DNA from: Pseudomonadota bacterium
Lineage (GTDB): Bacteria > Pseudomonadota > Alphaproteobacteria > Acetobacterales > Acetobacteraceae
Assembly (NCBI GenBank): GCA_021845555.1
Contig: JAJZVS010000283.1
Coordinates: forward strand, 1-5,016
Direction: 5' to 3'
DNA length: 5,016 nucleotides
Positions 1-5,016 of the stretch are shown here, piece after piece (the stretch's first letter is position 1; the number at the start of each line of letters is the position of its first letter). Position numbers and translations under genes: made by a program. The notes beneath the pieces are model-generated. The model had not been told where the DNA came from and made no database searches. It worked only from the letters and a program-made list of their open reading frames with translations.

Positions 1-1
1 C

Positions 2-61
2 CATCCGCCCGCCTACCGTTCGCCCGCCTATCATCCATCGGTTTACGGCGCGGCCTACCGG
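2..61 (+). repeat. Degenerate 15-bp tandem repeat encoding a Tyr/Pro pentad
   Basis: The decamer CGCCCGCCTA occurs at 6-15 and again at 21-30, exactly 15 nt apart. The encoded peptide keeps a five-residue rhythm with tyrosines at visible residues 5, 10, 15 and 19 (PPAYR, SPAYH, PSVYG, AAYR). The repeat may extend upstream of the window. It is probably a low-complexity surface tail produced by slippage. Confidence 0.55.
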
Positions 62-169
62 GCGCCGACACCCGTGCCGGCCGGATCGCTGCTCGGCATG
101 GCGCAGGGCAGCGCCGCCGCGCCGCCGCCCCCGGCGCCGATGCCCGTCATGGGCAGCAGCGGTGGCTGA
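2..169 (+). CDS. C-terminal tail of the gene upstream of ftsI, probably cell division protein FtsL (5' truncated)
   Basis: An open frame enters from the left edge (first whole codon at base 2) and stops at TGA 167-169, giving 55 visible residues. The composition is low complexity: a tyrosine/proline stretch (PPAYRSPAYHPSVYGAAYR), then an alanine/proline/methionine-rich end finishing in GSSGG. No catalytic motif, membrane segment or coiled coil is visible in this part. The FtsL assignment rests on position: in alphaproteobacterial dcw clusters the gene directly before ftsI is normally ftsL, a small bitopic divisome protein that acts with FtsB and FtsQ to control FtsWI. FtsL proteins are poorly conserved, and a disordered Pro-rich tail after the periplasmic coiled coil would be tolerated. 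The stop lies 24 nt before the ftsI ATG and in the same frame. The existence of the gene end is fairly secure; its identity is inference because the diagnostic N-terminus is outside the window. Confidence 0.55.
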   Translation, partial: HPPAYRSPAYHPSVYGAAYRAPTPVPAGSLLGMAQGSAAAPPPPAPMPVMGSSGG

Positions 170-181
170 GCGCACGCCCAT

Positions 182-196
182 GAGGCGGGCGTCATG
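182..196 (+). promoter_or_regulatory. Ribosome binding site and ATG start of ftsI
   Basis: GAGG at 182-185 lies 8 nt before the ATG at 194-196, a normal Shine-Dalgarno spacing. The in-frame TGA of the preceding gene at 167-169 excludes any start further upstream than 170. No in-frame ATG, GTG or TTG lies between that stop and 194, so the start is well fixed. No promoter-like element is seen in the 24-nt gap, so ftsI is expected to be transcribed with the upstream gene. Confidence 0.7.
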
Positions 197-2299
197 ACAG
201 GGCGCTCCGGAAACGGGCTGCCGCCGGAAGACGACGCGCCGCCGCCGGGACCCGCCGAGGCGCCGTCGCCCGACTCGCTGCCGCTGAACCTGCCGCCCCG
301 CTCCACCCCGCGCACCCGCGCCGGGGCCACGCGCGCTGATGCGGTGGTGCGCATGGAGCATGTGCGCGTCACCGCGCCCGATCTCTCCCGCCGCGCGGCG
401 CTGGAGCGCACCCGCACGCGTCTCGTGTTCACCGCCGGCGGGTTCGTCGCGCTGTTCGCGGCGCTGCTGTTCAAGCTTGCCCTCGCCACCGTGATCGCGC
501 CGCTGAAGCCGCCGCCGGCGCGGCATCAGGTGGCCACGCTGCTCGCCCATCCGAAGGACGTGGACGCCGCGGCACTTGCCCGCCGGGCGATGATCACCGA
601 CCGCCACGGGCGGATCCTGGCGGTCTCCCTGCCCTCCGCGGCGCTGTTCGCCGATCCGCGCCAGATCGTCGATCCGGCGGCGGCGGCGGCGAAACTCAAG
701 GCCGTGCTGCCCGACCTCGACACCGCGCTCGCGATCCGCCGGCTGTCGGAAAGCCACATGCAGTTCGTGTTCCTCGACCGCGCGATCACGCCGGAACAGG
801 AAATCGCGATCAACAACCTCGGCATCCCGGGGATCGATTTCCTGCCGACCGAGGAGCGGCACTACCCGATGGGCCGCCTCGCCGCGCAGGTGCTCGGCGG
901 GGTGGATGTGGACGAGCAGGGCGTCGCCGGGGTCGAGAAGTTCTTCAATCACCGCCTGATGAGCGACCCCCAGCCGCTGCGGCTGTCGATCGACGTGCGC
1001 GTGCAGGCGGTGATGCGCGAGGAACTCGCCGCGGCGATGGACGAGTTCCATGCCAAGGGCGCCTGCGGGATCGTGATGAACGTGCAGACCGGCGAGGTGC
1101 TGGCCATGGTCAGCTTGCCGGACTATGACGCCGGCGACCTCGGCCATGCCTCGGCCGACGCGCGGTTCAACCGCTGCGCCTCCGGCGCCTACGAGCCCGG
1201 CAGCACGTTCAAGTTGCAAACAGCGGGCATGGCGCTGAACGACGACGTGATCCATGTGTGGGACAAGTTCGACACGGTGCACCCGATCCACATCGGCCGC
1301 TTCACCATCACCGATTTCGAGCCGGCGCATTACGACTACGCGCTGCCGGAAATCATCGCCCAGTCGTCCAACATCGGCGCCTCGCACATCGCCCTGCTGG
1401 TGGGCGCGGACCGCCAGCGCGCCTTCCTGAAGGCGAACGGGTTCTTCGTGAAAGCGCCGATCCAGCTGCCGGAATCGGCGCCGCCGCTCGTGCAGCCGGC
1501 GCGGATGTGGCAGAAGGCCACGACGATGACGGTTTCGTTCGGCAACGGCATCGCCGTGACGCCGATCCAGCTGATCGCCGGCACCGCGGCGCTGATCGAC
1601 GGCGGCATCCACCACCCGCCGACGCTGCTCGCCCTGCCGCACGGGCAGGCGGCGCCGGGGTACCGCATCGTCACGCCGGCGACGTCCGACCTCATGCGCA
1701 AGCTGATGCGCATCGTGGTGACCAAGGGCACCGGCGCGCCGGCGCGGGTGCCGGGCTACCTGATGGGGGCAAAGACCGGCACTTCGCAGAAGGTTTCCCA
1801 CGGCGACTACCGGTTGCACACGAACCTGAGCTCGATGCTCGCCGCTTTCCCGATGACCCACCCGCGCTACATCCTGTACGCGATGCTCGACAGCCCGGTG
1901 GGCAACAAGAGCACCTACGGCTTCTCCACCGGCGGCTGGACGGCGGGGCCGGTGATCAAGCAGGTGATCGCGCGCATCGGGCCGATGCTGGGCATCCTGC
2001 CGGCCTCGCCGCAGGACCTGCCGGAATTGCAGCAGGCGATCTACATCCCCCGCGCGCCGGTGCCCCCGCCCGGCGCCCCGGTGCTGGCCCAGACGCCCCT
2101 GGCCGAGACGCCCACGCTGCCGACCCCGGCACACCGGCCGCCGGCTTCCCGCCCACTGGCTTCCCACCCCTTGGCGCGTCACCCCGGGCCGGTCCGGCCC
2201 GCCGCGATCCGCGCGACCGCGCCGCGCCCGACGCGCCCGCTCCCGGTCTGGTCCCGCGCGGCACGTCCCACGCCGGAGGTCTCCGTTGCCCGGCGCTGA
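194..2299 (+). CDS. ftsI: Septal peptidoglycan D,D-transpeptidase FtsI (penicillin-binding protein 3, class B)
   Basis: FtsI cross-links stem peptides of new septal peptidoglycan in the periplasm, in complex with the glycosyltransferase FtsW. The 701 residues show a Pro-rich cytoplasmic segment (1-75), one membrane anchor (about 77-101), and a class B dimerisation/pedestal domain (about 130-270) beginning with DRHGRILA (136-143) and containing ERHYPMG (221-227). The transpeptidase domain follows (about 280-605). Its three catalytic motifs are intact: STFK with nucleophile S337 and K340, SSN at 391-393, and KTGT at 527-530. The protein is about 110 residues longer than E. coli FtsI (588). The excess is the long N-terminal cytoplasmic segment and a tail (about 610-701) of proline-rich pentapeptide repeats. 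It follows a probable ftsL by 24 nt and overlaps murE by 14 nt, so its last codons also hold the murE ribosome binding site. PBP2/MrdA is less likely given the dcw context. Identification is very secure. Confidence 0.96.
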   Translation: MTGRSGNGLPPEDDAPPPGPAEAPSPDSLPLNLPPRSTPRTRAGATRADAVVRMEHVRVTAPDLSRRAALERTRTRLVFTAGGFVALFAALLFKLALATVIAPLKPPPARHQVATLLAHPKDVDAAALARRAMITDRHGRILAVSLPSAALFADPRQIVDPAAAAAKLKAVLPDLDTALAIRRLSESHMQFVFLDRAITPEQEIAINNLGIPGIDFLPTEERHYPMGRLAAQVLGGVDVDEQGVAGVEKFFNHRLMSDPQPLRLSIDVRVQAVMREELAAAMDEFHAKGACGIVMNVQTGEVLAMVSLPDYDAGDLGHASADARFNRCASGAYEPGSTFKLQTAGMALNDDVIHVWDKFDTVHPIHIGRFTITDFEPAHYDYALPEIIAQSSNIGASHIALLVGADRQRAFLKANGFFVKAPIQLPESAPPLVQPARMWQKATTMTVSFGNGIAVTPIQLIAGTAALIDGGIHHPPTLLALPHGQAAPGYRIVTPATSDLMRKLMRIVVTKGTGAPARVPGYLMGAKTGTSQKVSHGDYRLHTNLSSMLAAFPMTHPRYILYAMLDSPVGNKSTYGFSTGGWTAGPVIKQVIARIGPMLGILPASPQDLPELQQAIYIPRAPVPPPGAPVLAQTPLAETPTLPTPAHRPPASRPLASHPLARHPGPVRPAAIRATAPRPTRPLPVWSRAARPTPEVSVARR
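2084..2245 (+). repeat. Pentapeptide (15-nt) repeat tract in the FtsI C-terminal tail
   Basis: FtsI residues 631-684 read almost entirely as five-residue units ending in proline: LAQTP, LAETP, TLPTP, the four-residue AHRP, then PASRP, LASHP, LARHP, GPVRP, AAIRA, TAPRP, TRPLP. The first two units differ at one base of 15 (2084-2098 and 2099-2113). Three more form a clear 15-bp tandem at 2141-2155, 2156-2170 and 2171-2185. The period is visible in DNA and protein, implying expansion by slippage or unequal exchange. The tract is rich in Pro, Ala and Arg/His, and is probably a flexible basic periplasmic extension after the transpeptidase domain. Confidence 0.75.
2275..2288 (+). promoter_or_regulatory. 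Strong Shine-Dalgarno (GGAGGT) and TTG start of murE inside the end of ftsI
   Basis: GGAGGT at 2275-2280 matches the anti-Shine-Dalgarno core well and lies 5 nt before TTG at 2286-2288. This is the best ribosome binding site in the window, and it decides the murE start in favour of a rare TTG. The next alternative, an in-frame GTG at 2310, has no comparable site. The only nearby ATG (2327) is out of frame. Initiation here lies 14 nt inside ftsI, which suggests translational coupling. Confidence 0.72.
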
Positions 2300-3833
2300 C
2301 CTCCGATCGGTGGTCCCTGCTTCGGAATGGGCCGCTCCGGAATCGGCGGATGCCGCGTGGGCGGGTCTCGCCCTGGCCGGCGTGACCGCCGACAGCCGCG
2401 CGGTGCGGCCGGGGTTCCTGTTCGCGGCCCTCCCCGGCGCGCGCGCCGACGGCCGCGCCTTCATCGCCGAGGCGGTGGCGCGCGGCGCCGTCGCCGTGCT
2501 CGCGCCCCCGGGCACCGCCTGGCCGCCGGGCGTGCCGCCCCGCCCGCTGATCGAAGACCCCGAGCCGCGCCGGCGCCTGGCCCTGCTCGCCGCCCGCCTC
2601 GCCGGGCCGCAACCGGCGGTGATCGCCGCCGTCACCGGCACCAACGGCAAGACCAGCACGGTCGAGTTCCTGCGCCAGATCTGGACCGCCGGCGGCCAGC
2701 CCGCCGCCAGCCTCGGCACGCTGGGGCTGCGCACCTCTGCGCCGGCCGCGTCCCAACCCCCCGGCCAGACGCCCCCTCCCCCCACCCCCCTCCCGCAAGG
2801 GGAGGGGGAGAGGACTGGCGCTTCGTCGCTGACCACGCCCGATCCGGTGGCGCTGGCGGAGACCCTGGCCGACCTGGCCCGGGCCGGCATCGGCCATGCG
2901 GCGATGGAGGCCTCCTCGCACGGCCTCGCGCAGTTCCGGCTGGACGGCGTGCGGCTGGCCGGCGCGGGGTTCACCAACCTGACGCGCGACCATCTGGATT
3001 ACCACGGCACCGAGGCCGCCTACCGCGCTGCCAAGCTGCGCCTGTTCGACACGCTGCTGCCCGTCGGCGCGCCGGCGGTGGCGAACGCGGACATGGATCC
3101 CGCCACGCTGGAGGCGCTGCGCGCGATCGCCGCGCGCCGGAAGCTCGATCTGCGGACGGTGGGCACCGGCGGGACCGCGCTGCGGCTGATCGCGGCGCGT
3201 CCGCGCGCGGACGGGCAGGATCTGACGATCGAAGCCGGCGGCCGGCGGCGCGAGATCCCGCTGCCGCTGCCCGGCGGGTTCCAGGCGGAGAACGCGCTGC
3301 TCGCCGCCGTGCTGGCCGAGGCATTGGGGGAGCGTGCCGCGCTCGACCGGCTGCCCGCGCTCGCGGGCGTGCGCGGGCGGCTGGAACTGGCCGCGCGGCT
3401 GGCCAACGGGGCCGCCGCCTATGTCGATTACGCGCATACGCCGGACGCGCTCGCCCGCGCGCTGGCCGCGCTGCGCCCGCACACCAGCGGGCGGCTGATC
3501 GTGGTGTTCGGCGCCGGCGGCGACCGCGACCGCGGCAAGCGCCCGCTGATGGGCGCCGCGGCGGCGACGGGCGCGGATCTGGCGATCGTCACCGACGACA
3601 ATCCGCGCTCCGAGGACCCGGCGGCGATCCGCGCCGCCATCCTGGCCGGCTGCCCCGGCGCGATCGAAATCGGCCCGCGCGCGGCGGCGATCGCCGCCGG
3701 GCTCGCCGCGCTCGGGCCGGGCGACGTGCTGGTGGTGGCGGGCAAGGGGCACGAGGCAGGGCAGATCGTCGGTGCGGCGGTGCTCCCGTTCGACGATGCC
3801 GCGGTGATCCGCGCGCTGGCGGGGGTCGGATGA
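2286..3833 (+). CDS. murE: UDP-N-acetylmuramoyl-L-alanyl-D-glutamate--2,6-diaminopimelate ligase (MurE)
   Basis: MurE is the cytoplasmic ATP-dependent ligase that adds meso-diaminopimelate to UDP-MurNAc-L-Ala-D-Glu. The 515 residues show the N-terminal UDP-substrate domain (TADSRAVRPGFLFAALPG). The central ATPase domain has P-loop GTNGKTS (118-124, K122), SSHGL, and TNLTRDHLDYHG (230-241), with K250 at the carbamylated-lysine position. The C-terminal domain has DYAHTPD (381-387), GAGGDRDRGKRPLMG, DNPR (438-441) and KGHE (487-490). DNPR is the signature of diaminopimelate-specific rather than lysine-specific MurE. Oddity: between GTLG (144-147) and LTTPDP (182-187) there are about 35 residues, where E. 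coli has about 12. The surplus coincides with a palindromic DNA repeat at 2772-2813 read as TPPPPTPLPQGEGER. The frame stays open and all motifs downstream are intact, so this is not a pseudogene. The start is TTG; the stop overlaps murF. Identification is very secure. Confidence 0.96.
   Translation: MPGADLRSVVPASEWAAPESADAAWAGLALAGVTADSRAVRPGFLFAALPGARADGRAFIAEAVARGAVAVLAPPGTAWPPGVPPRPLIEDPEPRRRLALLAARLAGPQPAVIAAVTGTNGKTSTVEFLRQIWTAGGQPAASLGTLGLRTSAPAASQPPGQTPPPPTPLPQGEGERTGASSLTTPDPVALAETLADLARAGIGHAAMEASSHGLAQFRLDGVRLAGAGFTNLTRDHLDYHGTEAAYRAAKLRLFDTLLPVGAPAVANADMDPATLEALRAIAARRKLDLRTVGTGGTALRLIAARPRADGQDLTIEAGGRRREIPLPLPGGFQAENALLAAVLAEALGERAALDRLPALAGVRGRLELAARLANGAAAYVDYAHTPDALARALAALRPHTSGRLIVVFGAGGDRDRGKRPLMGAAAATGADLAIVTDDNPRSEDPAAIRAAILAGCPGAIEIGPRAAAIAAGLAALGPGDVLVVAGKGHEAGQIVGAAVLPFDDAAVIRALAGVG
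2772..2813. repeat. Palindromic repeat element embedded in frame in murE
   Basis: The core is a 9-bp inverted repeat, CCCCCTCCC (2786-2794) with GGGAGGGGG (2800-2808), around the loop GCAAG. It is preceded by another C-rich run (2772-2783) and followed by AGAGG. It sits between the P-loop region and the TTPDP motif of MurE, where family members have no such segment, and is read as PPPPTPLPQGEGER. Its core CTCCCGCAAG (2790-2799) recurs exactly in murF at 4080-4089. From general knowledge, C-run/GCAAG/G-run palindromes of this type are dispersed in many copies in GC-rich alphaproteobacterial genomes, usually between genes. Exact boundaries cannot be fixed from one copy. No U-tract follows, so it is not a terminator. 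Confidence 0.75.
3821..3833 (+). promoter_or_regulatory. murE/murF ATGA stop-start overlap with weak G-rich ribosome binding site
   Basis: The murF ATG (3830-3832) overlaps the murE TGA (3831-3833). The only upstream ribosome-binding-like sequence is the G run GGGGG at 3821-3825, which is weak and close to the start. Overlap plus a weak site suggests that murF translation depends on ribosomes finishing murE, keeping the two successive ligases in step. Confidence 0.6.
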
Positions 3834-5016
3834 GACCGCTCTGGACCGCCGCCGAACTGGAGGCCGCGACCGGCGGGCGGTTCACCGTGCCGTTCGACGC
3901 CGATGGCGTGTCGATCGACAGCCGCACCGTGGCGCCGGGCGAGCTGTTCGTGGCGCTGGTGGGCGAGAACGGGGACGGCCACGCCCATGTGGCGGACGCG
4001 CTGGCGCGCGGGGCCGCGGGGGCGATGGTGGCGCAGGGTTGGGTTCGCCCCTCACCCGGCGCGCACGGCGCGCCGACCTCTCCCGCAAGCGGGAGAGGTG
4101 AATGGGGGGCCGGCGCGGCGGCTGAGGGCGGCGTTCCCCTGCTGGTCGTGGACGACACTCTGGCTGGCCTGACGCGCCTCGGCGCCGCCGGGCGGGCGCG
4201 GTTCGGCGGGCGCGTGGCGGCGATCACCGGCAGCGTCGGCAAGACCACCACCAAGGAGATGCTGCGCGCCATCCTGGCCGCGCGGGGTCCCACTCACGCG
4301 GCGGTGGCGTCCTACAACAACCATTGGGGCGTGCCGCTGACATTGGCGCGGCTGCCGGCGGACGCCGCGTTCTGCGTCGCCGAGCTCGGCATGAACCACG
4401 CCGGGGAGATCGAACCGCTGGCCCGCCTGGCCCGGCCGCAGGTCGCGGTGATCACCGCGATCGCGGCGGCGCATATCGGCAATCTCGGCTCGCTGGAGGC
4501 GATCGCCGACGAGAAGGCGGCGATCCTGCGCGGGCTGGAACCGGGCGGCGCCGCGGTGCTGCCGGCCGATTCGCCCTTGCTGGGGCGGCTGCTGGCCGCC
4601 CTGCCCGCGCCCGCCCTCCGCGTGCTGACCTTCGGCACCGAGGCCGCGGCGGATGCGCGCCTGCTGGGCGCGACCGGGGAGGCGGACGGCATCGCCCTGC
4701 ACGCGACGGTGCTGGGCGAAACCATCCGCCTGCGCCTCGCCGCGCCGGGGCGGCACATGGCGCTGAACGCGCTGGCCGCGCTCGCCGCCGCCGCCGCGCT
4801 CGGCGTGCCGCCTGCGCGCGCTGCCGCGGCGCTGGAGGGGTTCGCCCCGGTGGCCGGGCGCGGCGCGCGCCGGCCGATCGCGCTGCCCGGCGGCGCGGCG
4901 CTGCTGCTCGACGAAAGCTACAACGCCAACACCGCCTCGATGCGCGCGGCGCTCGCGGTGCTGGCGCTGCAACCGGGCCGGCGGATCGCGGTGCTGGGCG
5001 ACATGCTGGAACTCGG
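3830..5016 (+). CDS. murF: UDP-N-acetylmuramoyl-tripeptide--D-alanyl-D-alanine ligase (MurF), 3' end beyond window
   Basis: MurF is the cytoplasmic ligase that joins D-Ala-D-Ala to the UDP-MurNAc-tripeptide, the last step of the soluble precursor pathway and directly after MurE. The frame is open for 395 codons to the window edge. Visible are the N-terminal substrate domain (VSIDSRTVAPGELFVALVGENGDGHAHV), P-loop GSVGKTT (134-140, K138), YNNHWGVP (162-169), ELGMNHAGEI (185-194), and AAAHIGNLGSLEAIADEK, where K229 is the likely carbamylated lysine. DESYNAN (361-367) and GDMLEL follow at the break. E. coli MurF has its P-loop about 25-30 residues earlier. The surplus lies between AGAMVA and PLLVVDDT, where 34 residues replace about 8, and coincides with a palindromic repeat at 4044-4103. 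I checked the codons across it and found no stop. Neither end of the insert disrupts a known motif, so the gene appears functional. Only roughly the last 60-90 residues should be missing. Confidence 0.95.
   Translation, partial: MRPLWTAAELEAATGGRFTVPFDADGVSIDSRTVAPGELFVALVGENGDGHAHVADALARGAAGAMVAQGWVRPSPGAHGAPTSPASGRGEWGAGAAAEGGVPLLVVDDTLAGLTRLGAAGRARFGGRVAAITGSVGKTTTKEMLRAILAARGPTHAAVASYNNHWGVPLTLARLPADAAFCVAELGMNHAGEIEPLARLARPQVAVITAIAAAHIGNLGSLEAIADEKAAILRGLEPGGAAVLPADSPLLGRLLAALPAPALRVLTFGTEAAADARLLGATGEADGIALHATVLGETIRLRLAAPGRHMALNALAALAAAAALGVPPARAAAALEGFAPVAGRGARRPIALPGGAALLLDESYNANTASMRAALAVLALQPGRRIAVLGDMLEL
4044..4103. repeat. Two-stem palindromic repeat element embedded in frame in murF
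   Basis: Two adjacent perfect hairpins are visible. The first is a 7-bp stem, GGCGCGC (4058-4064) with GCGCGCC (4068-4074), loop ACG. The second is a 10-bp stem, ACCTCTCCCG (4076-4085) with CGGGAGAGGT (4090-4099), loop CAAG. TCACC at 4052-4056 can also pair with GGTGA at 4097-4101, allowing an alternative longer fold. It is read in the murF frame as RPSPGAHGAPTSPASGRGEW. From general knowledge, sequences with CTCTCCCGCAAGCGGGAGAG are common dispersed intergenic repeats in alphaproteobacteria. Here the element interrupts the link between the MurF N-terminal domain and the strand before the ATPase domain. The approximately 60-nt extent is an estimate. Confidence 0.82.

Noticed and set aside
180..197. 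Five-codon mini-frame (ATG 180 to TGA 195-197) overlapping the ftsI ATG, possible leader peptide
   Set aside because: No ribosome binding site of its own is evident, and its bases include the ftsI Shine-Dalgarno. A frame this short arises easily by chance.
672..692. GCG/GGC triplet run in ftsI as a microsatellite
   Set aside because: It encodes five alanines in an ordinary Ala-rich helix region; short alanine runs are common in GC-rich genes.
2185..2201. GC-rich inverted repeat CGGGCCG/CGGCCCG in the ftsI tail as a regulatory hairpin for murE
   Set aside because: A 7-bp G/C stem is expected often by chance at this base composition. It is about 75 nt from the murE ribosome binding site and is explained by the Pro/Arg codons of the repeat tail.
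1258..2385. A 375-codon plus-strand frame overlapping the ftsI 3' half and the murE start
   Set aside because: It is an alternate frame of ftsI with His/Arg/Ala-rich translation and no family resemblance, while the ftsI frame has intact SSN and KTGT motifs here.
2786..2808. The murE hairpin as a Rho-independent terminator or attenuator
   Set aside because: No T-run follows the stem, it lies mid-gene in an operon whose downstream genes must be expressed, and its core is a repeated element.
1956..3752. A 598-codon open frame on the minus strand across ftsI and murE
   Set aside because: It is antisense to two certain genes, its translation is low-complexity Arg/Gly/Ala-rich with no recognisable domain, and long antisense open frames are expected at this GC content. 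Part of it merely reads the palindromic repeat backwards.
2772..4103. The two repeats as evidence that murE and murF are pseudogenes or carry frameshifts
   Set aside because: The murE frame is open from start to stop and the murF frame to the window edge. All expected motifs occur in order on both sides of each insert.
4052..4972. A 306-codon minus-strand frame across murF
   Set aside because: It is a shadow of murF with Gln/Arg/Gly-rich composition and no motif; the true frame on the plus strand carries every MurF motif.

Overview
The window is a compact, all-plus-strand stretch of a division and cell wall (dcw) gene cluster from a very GC-rich Gram-negative bacterium. The order is 3' end of an ftsL-position gene, ftsI, murE, murF. 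This order, a diaminopimelate-type MurE, strong third-position G/C bias and palindromic repeats of a kind familiar from alphaproteobacterial genomes point to an alphaproteobacterium. A Rhodospirillales/Acetobacteraceae-like source is plausible, but that is inference and not proven by the sequence.

Layout. Bases 1-169 are the proline/tyrosine-rich tail of the gene before ftsI, most likely ftsL. After a 24-nt gap, ftsI (194-2299) encodes a 701-residue class B penicillin-binding protein. It has the usual transpeptidase core, plus a long proline-rich cytoplasmic N-terminus and a proline-rich C-terminal tail built of pentapeptide repeats. murE (2286-3833) starts at a TTG inside the end of ftsI behind a strong GGAGGT. 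murF (3830 to past the window end) overlaps murE by ATGA. No stretch over 300 bases lacks a gene, and no promoter, terminator, RNA gene or CRISPR array was seen. The genes look like one translationally coupled transcript.

How they work together. MurE adds meso-diaminopimelate to UDP-MurNAc-L-Ala-D-Glu in the cytoplasm, and MurF then adds D-Ala-D-Ala to complete the pentapeptide precursor. FtsI cross-links those peptides at the septum in the periplasm. FtsL normally belongs to the divisome subcomplex that activates FtsI.

Most unusual point. Both murE and murF carry a short palindromic repeat (core CTCCCGCAAG...GGGAG) embedded in frame in the coding sequence. Each adds roughly 20-27 residues that the enzyme family does not normally have. 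The two copies have the same orientation but are read in different codon phases. This resembles the in-frame palindromic elements described in Rickettsia, here in two adjacent genes expected to be essential.
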